In this document: positions 27,138 through 35,342 of the stretch, piece after piece
How positions within the stretch are numbered: position 1 is the stretch's first letter
Layout: each line of letters begins with the position of its first letter
Assembly (NCBI GenBank): GCA_965262055.1
Contig: CBDHEI010000002.1
Location: 124,001 to 188,000 of the forward strand
Direction: 5' to 3'
DNA length: 64,000 nt
Origin: G958296245 sp965262055
GTDB taxonomy: Bacteria > Chloroflexota > Dehalococcoidia > Lucifugimonadales > G958296245
Notes under the pieces: model-generated
The model's input: the letters and a program-made list of their open reading frames with translations, nothing else
Database searches by the model: none
Told to the model about the DNA's origin: nothing
Position numbers and translations under genes: made by a program

Positions 27138-28577
27138 TCACGGCTCGCCTAGCCTGAAGGCGTAGAGTTTGGCGTTCTGGAGATAGAACTTGAGCCTGAT
27201 TACCTTGCCCTTGAGCTCTTCGAGGGAGGTCTTGTCGCGCCAGGTGACACGGTGGGCGAGGGAGTCGCCGTCGAACTTGGCGCACTCCTCCATCGAGTAG
27301 CCGCGGTACTGGATGCCCGACTCGTCGAGCACGGCCACTCCAGCCATGCCTCCCTGGGCGGCGGCGTTGATGGTGAGCGGGCCGCCCTCGCAGAGAATCG
27401 GCTTGGTGATGAGCGCGCCGGTCTCGTCGCCGCCGTCGACGGAGACGAAGCCGTCGAGGCGCAGCTTGGCTAGGCAGAGGGGGCCGCTGCGTCCGGTGAC
27501 GCCGTGCTCCATCGTGCCGGGGGAATAGTAGAACCATAGCTCGTCGTCCACGAGCACGGGCTCGCGGGCCATATATATCTCGCCGGCGTCTATGCTGCCA
27601 GCGGGGCCGTTGGGAAGGAACGTCGTCCTATCGCCGGACCTCTCCCAGTCGACGCCGTCCCTGCTGGAGGCTAGCTGCACGTCTATGGTGCCGAAGTTGC
27701 GCTGCCTGGGCTCCTCGGGCCTCGCTTGGTAGGCGTAGAGCAGGCCGAGGTAGTGGCCCTCGTAGCGGAAGACGGGCATGCCGTAGAACTCCATCGCGGG
27801 CGGGTCGTCGGAGTCCGGGACCAGCACCTCCTCGGGGTCGGTCCAGTCGATGAAGTCGTCGCTGGTGGAGCGGCCGATGCGCCGGACAGGGTTCCCCTCC
27901 TTGGTGGTGGGGCGGGCGTAGGCGACGTAGCTGCCCGCGAGGTCGTCCCAGCCGAGCAGCATGTGGCTGTCGCTGGCCCTGGTGATGACGGGGTTGCCTG
28001 GGTACTTGGTCCAGCGGACGCCGTCGGGGGAGAAGGCGACGGAGACGCCCTCGCCGGTGTTGGGAGTGCCTCTCGGGTCCCAGTCGCGGGCCTCGAAGAA
28101 GAGCGACTTGTAGAGCCGGTCCGGGTCGGGGTCGCGGGTGTCCTCGATGACGTTCGCAAAGCAGGCGTCGGGGATGAGGATGTTGTTGTCCTTGGTGCCG
28201 TGGAACTCGATGAGGCCTATGTTGGGGCGCTTCCAGTGGATGCCGTCCTCGGAGGTGGCGAAGCAGATAGAGCATTCGAGGTTCTGCAGGTCGAAGTTGA
28301 GGAACTCGAACGGGGTGCCCCTGAGGTCGAGGCCCATGTGGGCGATGCCCATGCCGCCCATGCCCTGGTACCACATCCTGAAGGTGCCGTCGGGGTCGCG
28401 CCAGACGGTGCCGTAGAGCTCGAGCCTGCCCTCCCAGGGGTAGAGCGGGATCATGATGGGGTTGCCGACGTACTTGGCCGGCTGGTTGAGGTTCCTGCAG
28501 ACGCCGAGGGTCTCGTCGATGAGGAGGTCGTCGATGAAGAGCTGCTTGTTGGCGCCGATCTCCAGGGGTTTAGGCAT
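27138..28577 (-). CDS. Beta-propeller glycosidase-like protein (GH32/43/68-type fold)
   Basis: 479 residues starting MPKPLEIGANKQLFIDDLLID, an opening shared by a family of putative five-bladed-propeller proteins. Repeated blade words are seen: FRMWYQGMGGMG, CFATSEDGIHWKRP, VAFSPDGVRWTKYPGNPV, GRSTSDDFIDWTDPEEVL, QLASSRDGVDWERSGD and ELWFYYSPG. The FIDDLLID and FATSEDGIHW acidic residues would line the propeller centre. No signal peptide. The frame is open for 18 codons upstream, but ATG 28577 gives the family start. Probably acts on glycosides, but activity is inferred only from fold. Confidence 0.72.
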   Translation of the reverse strand: MPKPLEIGANKQLFIDDLLIDETLGVCRNLNQPAKYVGNPIMIPLYPWEGRLELYGTVWRDPDGTFRMWYQGMGGMGIAHMGLDLRGTPFEFLNFDLQNLECSICFATSEDGIHWKRPNIGLIEFHGTKDNNILIPDACFANVIEDTRDPDPDRLYKSLFFEARDWDPRGTPNTGEGVSVAFSPDGVRWTKYPGNPVITRASDSHMLLGWDDLAGSYVAYARPTTKEGNPVRRIGRSTSDDFIDWTDPEEVLVPDSDDPPAMEFYGMPVFRYEGHYLGLLYAYQARPEEPRQRNFGTIDVQLASSRDGVDWERSGDRTTFLPNGPAGSIDAGEIYMAREPVLVDDELWFYYSPGTMEHGVTGRSGPLCLAKLRLDGFVSVDGGDETGALITKPILCEGGPLTINAAAQGGMAGVAVLDESGIQYRGYSMEECAKFDGDSLAHRVTWRDKTSLEELKGKVIRLKFYLQNAKLYAFRLGEP

Positions 28578-28700
28578 ATATCCAACTCCCAGACGCCCCG
28601 GTCTGCCCGGAGGCCCCGGCAACATGCGCAAGGACTACCCTCTCGAAGGACCCGCCGGAACGGTTCGAGGGTATCCCCGGCCGCCGCCTGCCTCGGAAAG

Positions 28701-28777
28701 TGGTCGGGGTGCTGGGACTTGAACCCAGGGCCTCGTCGTCCCGAACGACGCGCGCTACCATACTGCGCCACACCCCG
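28701..28777 (-). tRNA. tRNA-Pro (anticodon CGG)
   Basis: On the minus strand the acceptor CGGGGTG pairs with CACCCCG, followed by discriminator A and an encoded CCA (28701-28703). The D arm, anticodon arm (CGTCG-TTCGGGA-CGACG, anticodon CGG) and T arm (CTGGG-TTCAAGT-CCCAG) all fold. 77 nt in total. Confidence 0.95.
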
Positions 28778-28921
28778 ACAGCCCTGATTGTAGCCGTCCG
28801 CCCATAGCGTATGCAAGGCCACGCTATGGATCACCGGCCCGCGTACCGGCGTGGAGGCTGTCAGACGGCCGGACGCGGGGCGTGAGACCGGCTCAAGGCG
28901 GCTCCCAGAGACGGGCGGGGC

Positions 28922-29160
28922 GGGCCTGACCCCAAAAAAGTGTTTCGAACTGTGCCATATCGACCCCTTTCGTATCTGAGGCGTGGACATCCTGGAGCGG
29001 TTTTGGGGCGCATTTGGCACGCAAATGGTACGCGCCTGAGAGGATTTGGAACGATTTGGAACAGGGGTTTGGGTGCTGCCGGCTGCTGAGCGGGGAGCTG
29101 TCAGCGTGGTTGCCGGCTTTTGCATGGGGAGATGATAGCACGGGTGTTCGTGGCGGTCAA
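28922..29160 (-). repeat. Intergenic element B (possible small RNA or leaderless ORF), paired with 5855-6086
   Basis: Reverse-strand counterpart of element A. Promoter TTGACC (29155-29160), 17-nt spacer with CACGaacaccCGTG, and TATCAT (29132-29137); ATG at 29123-29125 begins seven bases after the -10 box, exactly as in A. Downstream it contains GTTCCAAATC twice in tandem, GCGCCCCAA, ATACGAAA and ACACTTTTTTGGGG. A frame from the ATG runs on through the tRNA gene, which argues against translation of the whole. It lies upstream of the Pro tRNA on the same strand. Confidence 0.6.
29132..29160 (-). promoter_or_regulatory. Sigma70-like promoter of intergenic element B
   Basis: TTGACC, 17 nt, TATCAT, close to the sigma70 consensus. 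The palindrome CACG-N6-CGTG inside the spacer is a candidate operator. Same geometry as 5855-5883. Confidence 0.65.
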
Positions 29161-29265
29161 GGGCGGGTTGCGCAGTTCCGAACCCGTTGGACCTCAACAC
29201 CGGCCTAGGCGTCGCTGTTGGCCGTCGAGAACGGGAAGGGCTGCTTGTAATCCCATCCCGGCTGT

Positions 29266-29291
29266 GGTAAGCTTCGCTTACCCTAGGTAAG
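29266..29291. promoter_or_regulatory. Iterated GGTAAG palindrome, candidate operator of the accessory island
   Basis: GGTAAG-cttcg-CTTACC (29266-29282) overlaps CTTACC-cta-GGTAAG (29277-29291), so three alternating half-sites abut the first gene of the 29.3-36.2 kb island. A plausible binding site for the XRE regulator encoded 300 bases downstream; inferred only from position and symmetry. Confidence 0.5.
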
Positions 29292-29588
29292 GTGAGACCA
29301 TTGGACAAGAACGAAATCTTGACGCATGTGATTGATGCTGTCACCAAGGTGCAGGAAGCGAGCGGGAGGGCCGTGGGGCACATCGGTTCGGATACGCGTC
29401 CCCTCGAGGACGTTGACGGGTTCGATAGCTATAGCGGTGTAGAGGCGTCCCTATTTCTTTCGGACTCCGTTGGCCACGAGATTCCTGATAGTGTATTTGT
29501 TCCAGAGAAAGGCCGTAGACTGCTCTCAGTGAATGAGATTGCCGACAATGTACAGGAGCAGATGAGTTCGCGGAGGCAGGGCAAGTGA
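29292..29588 (+). CDS. Acyl-carrier-protein-like protein
   Basis: 98 residues with the ACP four-helix pattern: a leading helix (EILTHVIDAVTKVQEA), GFDSYSGVEASLFLSDSVGHEIPD in the position of the GxDS-x-x-x-x-E-L motif, and a final helix LSVNEIADNVQEQM. The Asp-Ser pair (Ser about 43) that would carry 4'-phosphopantetheine is present, though followed by Tyr instead of Leu. The start is either GTG 29292 or TTG 29301; the latter has GGTGAG upstream. Its stop overlaps the start of the XRE gene (GTGA), so the two are coupled. No carrier-dependent enzyme is encoded nearby, so its role in this island is unknown. Confidence 0.6.
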   Translation: MRPLDKNEILTHVIDAVTKVQEASGRAVGHIGSDTRPLEDVDGFDSYSGVEASLFLSDSVGHEIPDSVFVPEKGRRLLSVNEIADNVQEQMSSRRQGK

Positions 29589-29929
29589 ACCAGCGAGACT
29601 CTCTCCGTCAAGGCATCGCGAGCCGTCTAAGGCTAGCTAGACAGATGGCTGGCCTCACGCAGGGGCAAGTGGCGACGGCACTGGGATGGCATAGGCCGAC
29701 GGTCTCTGAGATCGAAGCCGGACGTCGAAGAGTACAGGCTGAAGAATTGACTGTGCTGGCAGAACTCTACGGGGTAAAGATACCGTGGCTAGTAGGTCAG
29801 GACGATTCCGACAAGATAAGCGACCGAGTCATGCTCGCGGCTCGGGAGTTGGGCAAGCTAAAGGATGAAGACCTCAAGAGTCTACTGGATATTGTCCGAG
29901 CGCTCAAGACAGACGGCCGCCCGCAGTAA
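29585..29929 (+). CDS. XRE-family HTH transcriptional regulator
   Basis: 114 residues. The N-terminal helix-turn-helix (RLRLARQMAGLTQGQVATAL with WHRPTVSEIEAGRR) spans about 12-50, followed by ELTVLAELYGVKIPWLVGQ, the family dimerisation helix. The C-terminal 40 residues are a charged helix. Start GTG overlaps the ACP-like stop and the gene ends three bases before the ImmA-like gene. XRE plus ImmA/IrrE pairs usually form a switch in which the protease removes the repressor after a stress or phage signal. Confidence 0.9.
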   Translation: MNQRDSLRQGIASRLRLARQMAGLTQGQVATALGWHRPTVSEIEAGRRRVQAEELTVLAELYGVKIPWLVGQDDSDKISDRVMLAARELGKLKDEDLKSLLDIVRALKTDGRPQ

Positions 29930-29932
29930 GTA

Positions 29933-30805
29933 ATGGACAGGAAAACCATAGCCCGGCGTTCCATGGCCGCAGCACTCCGTATGCGCCGCAGTGCTGGTCT
30001 ACGGTTGGATGAAGCCATTTGTGTCTACGATTTGGCTGAACATCTTGGCATCGAAGTCCGGTTCGCGGAGATCCCTAGCCTAGAAGGGATGTATTGTCCC
30101 GAGTTAGGGCCAACCATCATCCTTTCGTCGCTACGCCCTTCTGGACGCCGTGCCTACACCTGTGCCCATGAACTCGGTCACCACAGTAAAGGCGACGGCA
30201 CGCAAATAGACCAGCTAACAGACAATCCGACTCGATCCAGGTTAGACACGACGGAGTTCGCTGCTGAGTGTTTTGCAGGTGCTCTGCTCATGCCCAAAAT
30301 GGCGGTCCAGAGAGCGTTCACTTTACGAGGGTGGAACATTGAAACATCCACCCCGGACCAAGTCTATATCATCGCCAATTACTTCGGTGTTGGCTATTCC
30401 ACGCTAGTGCATCACATGCGCAGCGGCCTGCGGCTCTTGCACGAAAGACATGCTGCCATGCTGTTCAAGATCACCAATGCGCAGGCGCGCGCCCAGGCCT
30501 TTAGTTGGCAATCACCGGAGCCAGTCTGCATCGTCGATTACCATTGGAAAGGCCGACCCATCGACGTGGAAGTAGGGGACTTGCTTCTCGTGCAGGGACG
30601 TCCCGTCTTTGACGGCTATAACCTGACCCGCCTTGAAGATACAAGACGAGGGCTGTTGTTTCGTGCCCAACAACCAGGCCTCTCGAAGCTCTCCGTCGAT
30701 CGTGGCTGGTCAGCATTTGTTAGGGTATCTCGACGGAACTTCATTGGCCGAAGCACATTTCGCCACTTGGGAGAAGGAGAAGATGAGGGGTCCAATGATC
30801 ATTGA
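29933..30805 (+). CDS. ImmA/IrrE-family metallopeptidase
   Basis: 290 residues. The zinc-protease motif CAHELGHHSKGDG is at about 81-93 with the HExxH core, and the downstream helix TTEFAAECFAGALLMP supplies the third ligand Glu, as in ImmA/IrrE proteins. SRxxxxE-type C-terminal residues after about 190 form a beta-rich domain of unknown role. It directly follows the XRE gene and overlaps the TS-like gene by 23 bases, so ACP-like, XRE, ImmA and TS-like genes form one operon. Predicted to cleave the XRE partner. Confidence 0.88.
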   Translation: MDRKTIARRSMAAALRMRRSAGLRLDEAICVYDLAEHLGIEVRFAEIPSLEGMYCPELGPTIILSSLRPSGRRAYTCAHELGHHSKGDGTQIDQLTDNPTRSRLDTTEFAAECFAGALLMPKMAVQRAFTLRGWNIETSTPDQVYIIANYFGVGYSTLVHHMRSGLRLLHERHAAMLFKITNAQARAQAFSWQSPEPVCIVDYHWKGRPIDVEVGDLLLVQGRPVFDGYNLTRLEDTRRGLLFRAQQPGLSKLSVDRGWSAFVRVSRRNFIGRSTFRHLGEGEDEGSNDH

Positions 30806-31063
30806 AGAACCCAACCTGTCAGTTGCTTGGGGAAAGGCGTTTCTTGAGGTATACAAGGCTAAAGAAGTTACCCCACTGGTTGTGGTAGTTAACGATCTTA
30901 AAGATGGAGACCCTCTAGAGTTTCCGCCAATCCGAGAGGCTCTCGAACTCCTCCTGGAGGCCGTCGGGGAAGAATCCTCCCATACCGTTGCTAACACGAT
31001 TTTTCCTACACGGATGTGGAATCCAGAAGCGGGGCGCGGAGAACTCTTCGATCGTTACTTGAG

Positions 31064-32811
31064 CCCACATTTCCCATATCAACCCTGCAGGGCTTGCCGT
31101 AATCAGCAACAGCGATACCCGATGTAGCCGAATAGCAGAGCACAGTGGTTATCATGAGTGCTAGACTGGTCGTGAGCGACTACTCTAGTTCTTGATAACG
31201 TACCCACTCAGGAGGCACCCAATGGGTGAAAGCACCAACCCCCGCGCCACGCTCCGTTTCGACCGACGTGTACGGTTGGAGTTTCGCGGCGCTACCATCA
31301 CCTCGGACGCTGGGCTGCTGGCCTGCCGCGAGTTGGACGATGCACTGGGGCTGACGGAGACGGCGAATGAGTGTCTGCAGGAGAGCCGTGGCGGTCGTAA
31401 CGTGCAGCACCGATTGGTGGGCCTTCTCAGGCAGTCGGTGTACAGTCGTCTGGCGGGCTACGAGGATACCAACGACGCTGAACGGTTGGCCCAGGACCCG
31501 ACGATGCGGGTAGTCGTTGGACGGCGAGGTGGTCCTGAGAGACCGGCCGCCAGCACCAACACCATCAGCCGGTTCGAGACCGAGGTGCTTACCCAAGACG
31601 GCAACGTGGAAGGGTTGGGCCGAGTGAACGCTACGTGGGTGGACCGGGCGATGACGCACACAGCGCACCGGCGGGTGATCTTGGACATGGACAGTTCGGA
31701 GAGTCCGGTACATGGAGGACAGGAGGGAGCGTCGTACAACGGTCACTTTGGGAGCACGTGCTATCACCCTTTGTTCGTGTTCAACCAGTTCGGTGACTGC
31801 GAGGGGGCGATGCTCCGTGCGGGGAACGTACATAGCGCGCACAGGTGGCGTGATGTATTGGATCCGATCCTGTCCCGCTACGGGGCGACAGGAGTGCGGC
31901 GGTACTTTCGTGCCGATGCCGCATTCGCCAAGCCGGACATCTATGAGTACCTCGAGGAGCGGCACGTCCTTTACGCTATAAGACTCCCCGGCAACGAGGT
32001 GCTGCAACGGGAGATCGCCCCTCTGCTCAGGAGGCCTGTGGGGAGGCCGCCGAAGCGTCCAGTGATCCTATACGACGACTTCTGGTATCGTGCCGGGAGT
32101 TGGGACCGCGCTCGGCGGGTGGTGGCCAAGGTGGAGTGGCATAGGGGAGAGCTATTCCCCCGGGTGGGCTTCATAGTCACGAGCATGACGGCTGGCCCCG
32201 AAGGAGTGGTGCGATTCTACAATGGTCGCGGGACAGCCGAGCAGTGGATCAAGGAGGGGAAGTACGCGCTGAACTGGACTCGGCTGTCGTGCCATCGGTT
32301 CGTGGCCAACCGGGTGCGTCTATCTCTGTTCGTCCTGGCGTACAACCTTGGGAACTTCCTTCGCCGGCTGTGTCTGCCCAAGGCGGTCAAGCACTGGTCG
32401 CTGCGGAGCGTGCAGGTCAAGCTGATCAAGATGGGAGGCCGTCTGGTGCGGCACTCCCGGTGGTTGATCTTTCAGTTATCCGAGATGTCGGTTCCTCGAC
32501 GGTTGTTCCAGGGAGTGTTGGATCGTATCGGCCGGTTATCGCCGGCGCCAAGCTGAGGGAGGGTACAACCACGATCTTGCCAAGAGGGGGAGAGCGCTCC
32601 AGGGAGTCGCCTTGTCTTCAATGCGCTTTCACCCCACTGGCAGGGGACACGAGGACGATGAAGACGGACAAGAAGGGTGCTCTACGACTGCAAACGCATC
32701 TCTTATCGGATAGACCGGCGATTGACTGGCCTTGCAGGACCTGACTATGATGCTAACATCTCGTTTGGGCTGCCCCTTGAGCCTGAAGACTCCCAATATG
32801 GGAAATCCCGG
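31064..32811 (+). mobile_element. IS1380-family element, type II copy 1
   Basis: 1748 bp. Left end CCCACATTTCCCATAT, right end the near-complement (ATATGGGAAATCCCGG). Flanked by a 5-bp duplication TTGAG at 31059-31063 and 32812-32816. A second copy of identical length is at 60641-62388. Inserted in the thymidylate-synthase-like gene. Confidence 0.92.
31222..32556 (+). CDS. IS1380-family transposase (type II)
   Basis: 444 residues from ATG 31222, which follows AGGAGGCACCCA; the frame is open for ten more codons upstream. The DDE core is visible as VILDMDSSESPVHGGQEGA (first Asp), YFRADAAFAKPDIY (second Asp) and GRGTAEQWIKEGK (Glu). The typical SYNGHFGSTCYHPLFVF stretch places it in the IS1380 group. 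Not closely related to the type I transposase at 16230. Confidence 0.92.
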   Translation: MGESTNPRATLRFDRRVRLEFRGATITSDAGLLACRELDDALGLTETANECLQESRGGRNVQHRLVGLLRQSVYSRLAGYEDTNDAERLAQDPTMRVVVGRRGGPERPAASTNTISRFETEVLTQDGNVEGLGRVNATWVDRAMTHTAHRRVILDMDSSESPVHGGQEGASYNGHFGSTCYHPLFVFNQFGDCEGAMLRAGNVHSAHRWRDVLDPILSRYGATGVRRYFRADAAFAKPDIYEYLEERHVLYAIRLPGNEVLQREIAPLLRRPVGRPPKRPVILYDDFWYRAGSWDRARRVVAKVEWHRGELFPRVGFIVTSMTAGPEGVVRFYNGRGTAEQWIKEGKYALNWTRLSCHRFVANRVRLSLFVLAYNLGNFLRRLCLPKAVKHWSLRSVQVKLIKMGGRLVRHSRWLIFQLSEMSVPRRLFQGVLDRIGRLSPAPS

Positions 32812-33298
32812 TTGAGAATGTACCCGCGTTTACGGCGCCTCGACACAGCAAACACGTATGGCCTCTATTTCCAGCGTTTGATTGCCTTTGGTTGCGACAA
32901 CGAGGGCAAAGATGGCCTCAACCAGCTAGACCAAATCCTGAGTACCTGGCATCGTGGCAATCACCGCCGAACTGCATTGCAGGCCTCTCTCTTTGATCCC
33001 TACAATGACCACACACACCAACCACGGCGGGGCTTTCCTTGCCTTCAGCAGGTTGTCTTTACACCCAGTAGGACGGGTGGTCTGGCCGTTACTGGATTCT
33101 ACGCCACTCAATACATTGTTGAGAAGGCCTATGGCAATTACCTAGGGCTGTGTAGACTCGGACAGTTCATGGCGCATGAGATGGAACTGAGATTGGAGCG
33201 CATCACCTGCATTGCTACTCCGGCCACACGACATCGCGCCAAGTATAAACTTCGCCCTCTCGCCGAGAGAGTACATTCATCTCTAGAACACCTCCAGG

Positions 33299-34417
33299 AT
33301 GAAGACAACTGTGGGTAGGCGGCCTGGAGCTGTAGGGCCTCGGTTTCCTGAGTCTCAAAGGCGACTCTTTTCGTCCTCGTCCACCGACGGGCCTTCGGCC
33401 TTTGCAGACCTCTCTCCGGCTCGTCCAACAGTCGTCTACGACACTTTTTGGCGCTTCGCCGCCGAGCGCCAGGAGGTCTTTTACCGAAAAATAGAGGGAC
33501 AAGCACCTCCGTGGACCAGGGAGCCAACTATAGCACGTCATAGATTCACAAACGCCTACCGGGCTTCTGATCGAGTGAGCCAATACCTCATACGCCACGT
33601 CATATACGAAGGCGACCAATCCATAGAAGAGGTTTTCTTTCGCTCAATCCTTTTTAAGCTCTTCAACAAAATTGAAACGTGGGAGCTTTTGCAGAAGAGG
33701 CTGGGAACGATTGCATACCGGGATTTTGCGTTCTCTCGGTATGCTAAAGTATTAGGCGCCGCAATGTCATCCAAGATCCGCATCCATTCCGCCGCATACA
33801 TGATGCCCTCTGGAACCAGCGCCTTCGGGTACCGGGCTAAGCACTGCAACCTCCTCACACTGTTGAACAGGATGATGGAGGATGAGGTCCCACGGCAAAT
33901 TGCTGTTGCTTCCAGCATGAGGCAGGTTTTCGAAATCCTCCGATCATATCCGATGATTGGGAATTTCCTAGGTTACCAGTTCGTGACCGATTTAAATTAT
34001 AGCCAACTTTGCGACTTTTCTGAAATGGAGTTTGTGGTGCCAGGACCTGGGGCGCTAGACGGCATTCACAAGTGCTTCAGTGACCTGGGTGGCCTCAACG
34101 CAATTGACATCATCCGCCTCGTTGCAGACCGTCAGGAGCACGAGTTTGAACGACTTGGGTTGGAGTTCCGGTCCTTGTGGGGAAGACGCCTCCAGTTGAT
34201 AGACTGCCAAAATCTGTTCTGTGAGGTGTCCAAATACGCCAGGGTCACTCATCCCGAAGTTAAGGGTTCAACGAAGCGCTCTCGCATTAAGCAACTCTAC
34301 CGACCATCGAATGAACCTCTCAACTACTGGTTCCCACCCAAATGGCACATCAACCACCTATTGCCAAGGCACCATCCAACCGAGTCTCGGAGTTCCGATG
34401 TCCTCAACTCTCAATAG
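33299..34417 (+). CDS. 5-hmdU DNA kinase / thymine pyrophosphorylase helical-domain family protein (predicted)
   Basis: 372 residues. The core resembles the helical domain found in phage 5-hydroxymethyluracil DNA kinases and alpha-glutamyl/putrescinyl thymine pyrophosphorylases: VVYDTFWRFAAERQEVFYRKIEG, PPWTREPTIARHRFTNAYRASDRVSQYL, EEVFFRSILFKLFNKIETWELL, FRxxxxxxGNFLGYQFVTDLNYS and GPGALDGI. No P-loop was found, so it is not obviously a kinase by itself. It starts 20 bases inside the TS-like gene and ends near the dUTPase-fold gene, so it belongs to the same operon. Predicted to act on modified thymine in DNA; recognised from memory of the family motif, not searched. Confidence 0.62.
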   Translation: MKTTVGRRPGAVGPRFPESQRRLFSSSSTDGPSAFADLSPARPTVVYDTFWRFAAERQEVFYRKIEGQAPPWTREPTIARHRFTNAYRASDRVSQYLIRHVIYEGDQSIEEVFFRSILFKLFNKIETWELLQKRLGTIAYRDFAFSRYAKVLGAAMSSKIRIHSAAYMMPSGTSAFGYRAKHCNLLTLLNRMMEDEVPRQIAVASSMRQVFEILRSYPMIGNFLGYQFVTDLNYSQLCDFSEMEFVVPGPGALDGIHKCFSDLGGLNAIDIIRLVADRQEHEFERLGLEFRSLWGRRLQLIDCQNLFCEVSKYARVTHPEVKGSTKRSRIKQLYRPSNEPLNYWFPPKWHINHLLPRHHPTESRSSDVLNSQ

Positions 34418-34429
34418 GAGGCCCTTACT

Positions 34430-35328
34430 GTGGTTCTAAGTGGAGAGGCGATTCGACAACGACTATGTGGTGGGCAAGTCTTTATACGAGGCACCTGGGA
34501 CGCTCATTCAATAATGGAGGGCTCCTACGCTCTCAGAGTCGCGTGTGACGGCTTGGTATTGGAAGGCAAACGCTACGGGCCAGGCACGCCCTTTCCGAAA
34601 ACTGAAATCTCATAGAGCCAGGCAAAATCGCCATTCTTTCCACCATAGAACGGCTCAATATGCCAGCTGACTTGGTTGGCAAGCTTGGAATTCGGTTCAA
34701 CTACGCTTCTCAAGGCTTGACTGGGCTGATGGGGATACAGGTCGACCCCTATTTTGGTTGGGGCTACGACGATGAACGACTATACATAAGGGTGGCCAAT
34801 CTTGGCAACGAACCAGTTCCAATACCCCTTGGCACCGAACTCTTCACATTCGAACTACACCACCTCAAAGGGCATGTCCCTGCCCCGCAATCACGTAGAC
34901 CCTATATGTGGCACCGCCTCCAAGATGTGCTCGGGGATCAACAAAACGTTAGCTGGACCTATGTAACACGCGTCCAAGGAAATGTTAACAAGGCCCAGCA
35001 AGACCTAATCGATCAAGGGAAAATATTAGATGACCAATTGCGGTCGGCACGAGCAGAGATAAGGGACTATCTACAGCCGCTGGTCATGTTCGGTATCTTC
35101 TTGGTAGCCGTAACCATCCTCGGTGTGGCCGTGTCCTTGATTGTAGCCGTACGCAACACTCCGGAGGTTTATGTTCCAAGCTGGGTAACAAACTGGGGAT
35201 GGATTCTATTGTTGAGTACCTTAAGCATTGCCACCATCGCGACCTTCATAATGGGTGCGTTTACGACTTGGAGTCTTTGGAAAGGGAAAGGGGATTTGAG
35301 GGAACCTACTTTGAATGAACCTTCTTGA
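34430..35328 (+). pseudogene. Membrane-anchored dCTP-deaminase/dUTPase-fold protein with a frameshift
   Basis: GTG 34430 with AGGAGG at 34417-34422 opens MVLSGEAIRQRLCGGQVFI, the start of dCTP deaminases. This frame ends at TAG 34613-34615, but a second frame picks up at once with EPGKIAILSTIERLNMPADLVGKLGIRFNYASQGL and QVDPYFGWGY, the middle of the dCTP deaminase/dUTPase fold. Loss of one base near 34612 explains the break. The 3' part continues with LYIRVANLG, a coiled-coil-like stretch (NKAQQDLIDQGKILDDQLRSAR) and two TM helices (about 150-172 and 182-205 of the second frame). A dUTPase-like fold fused to two TM helices is unusual. Function was probably in controlling dUTP or modified dUTP. 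Confidence 0.68.
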
Positions 35329-35342
35329 ACCCGGGGGAAGAC

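Larger units (their letters stand above)
30783..33318 (+). pseudogene. Thymidylate-synthase-fold enzyme gene split by an IS1380 element
   Basis: The 5' part is 30783-31063 and the 3' part 32817-33318; IS1380 type II lies between. Joining them through one copy of the TTGAG target duplication gives an uninterrupted 260-residue frame, close to the 264 of ThyA. The 3' part has the synthase active-site neighbourhood: RRTALQASLFDPYNDH, RGFPCLQQVVFTP (catalytic Cys), GGLAVTGFYATQYIVEKAYGNYLGL and FMAHEMELRLERITC. Deviations from ThyA (PCLQQ instead of PCH) fit the dUMP/CMP hydroxymethylase branch or a divergent TS. Its operon neighbours handle modified pyrimidines, so a hydroxymethyl-dUMP role is the leading guess. 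Probably inactive now. Confidence 0.78.

Noticed and set aside
27138..28577. Sialidase assignment for the beta-propeller protein
   Set aside because: No canonical Asp-box series or catalytic Arg triad could be seen; a general propeller-glycosidase call is safer.
28451..29383. 310-codon minus-strand frame covering the tRNA and element B
   Set aside because: It reads straight through tRNA-Pro and the beta-propeller start; composition is not that of a protein.
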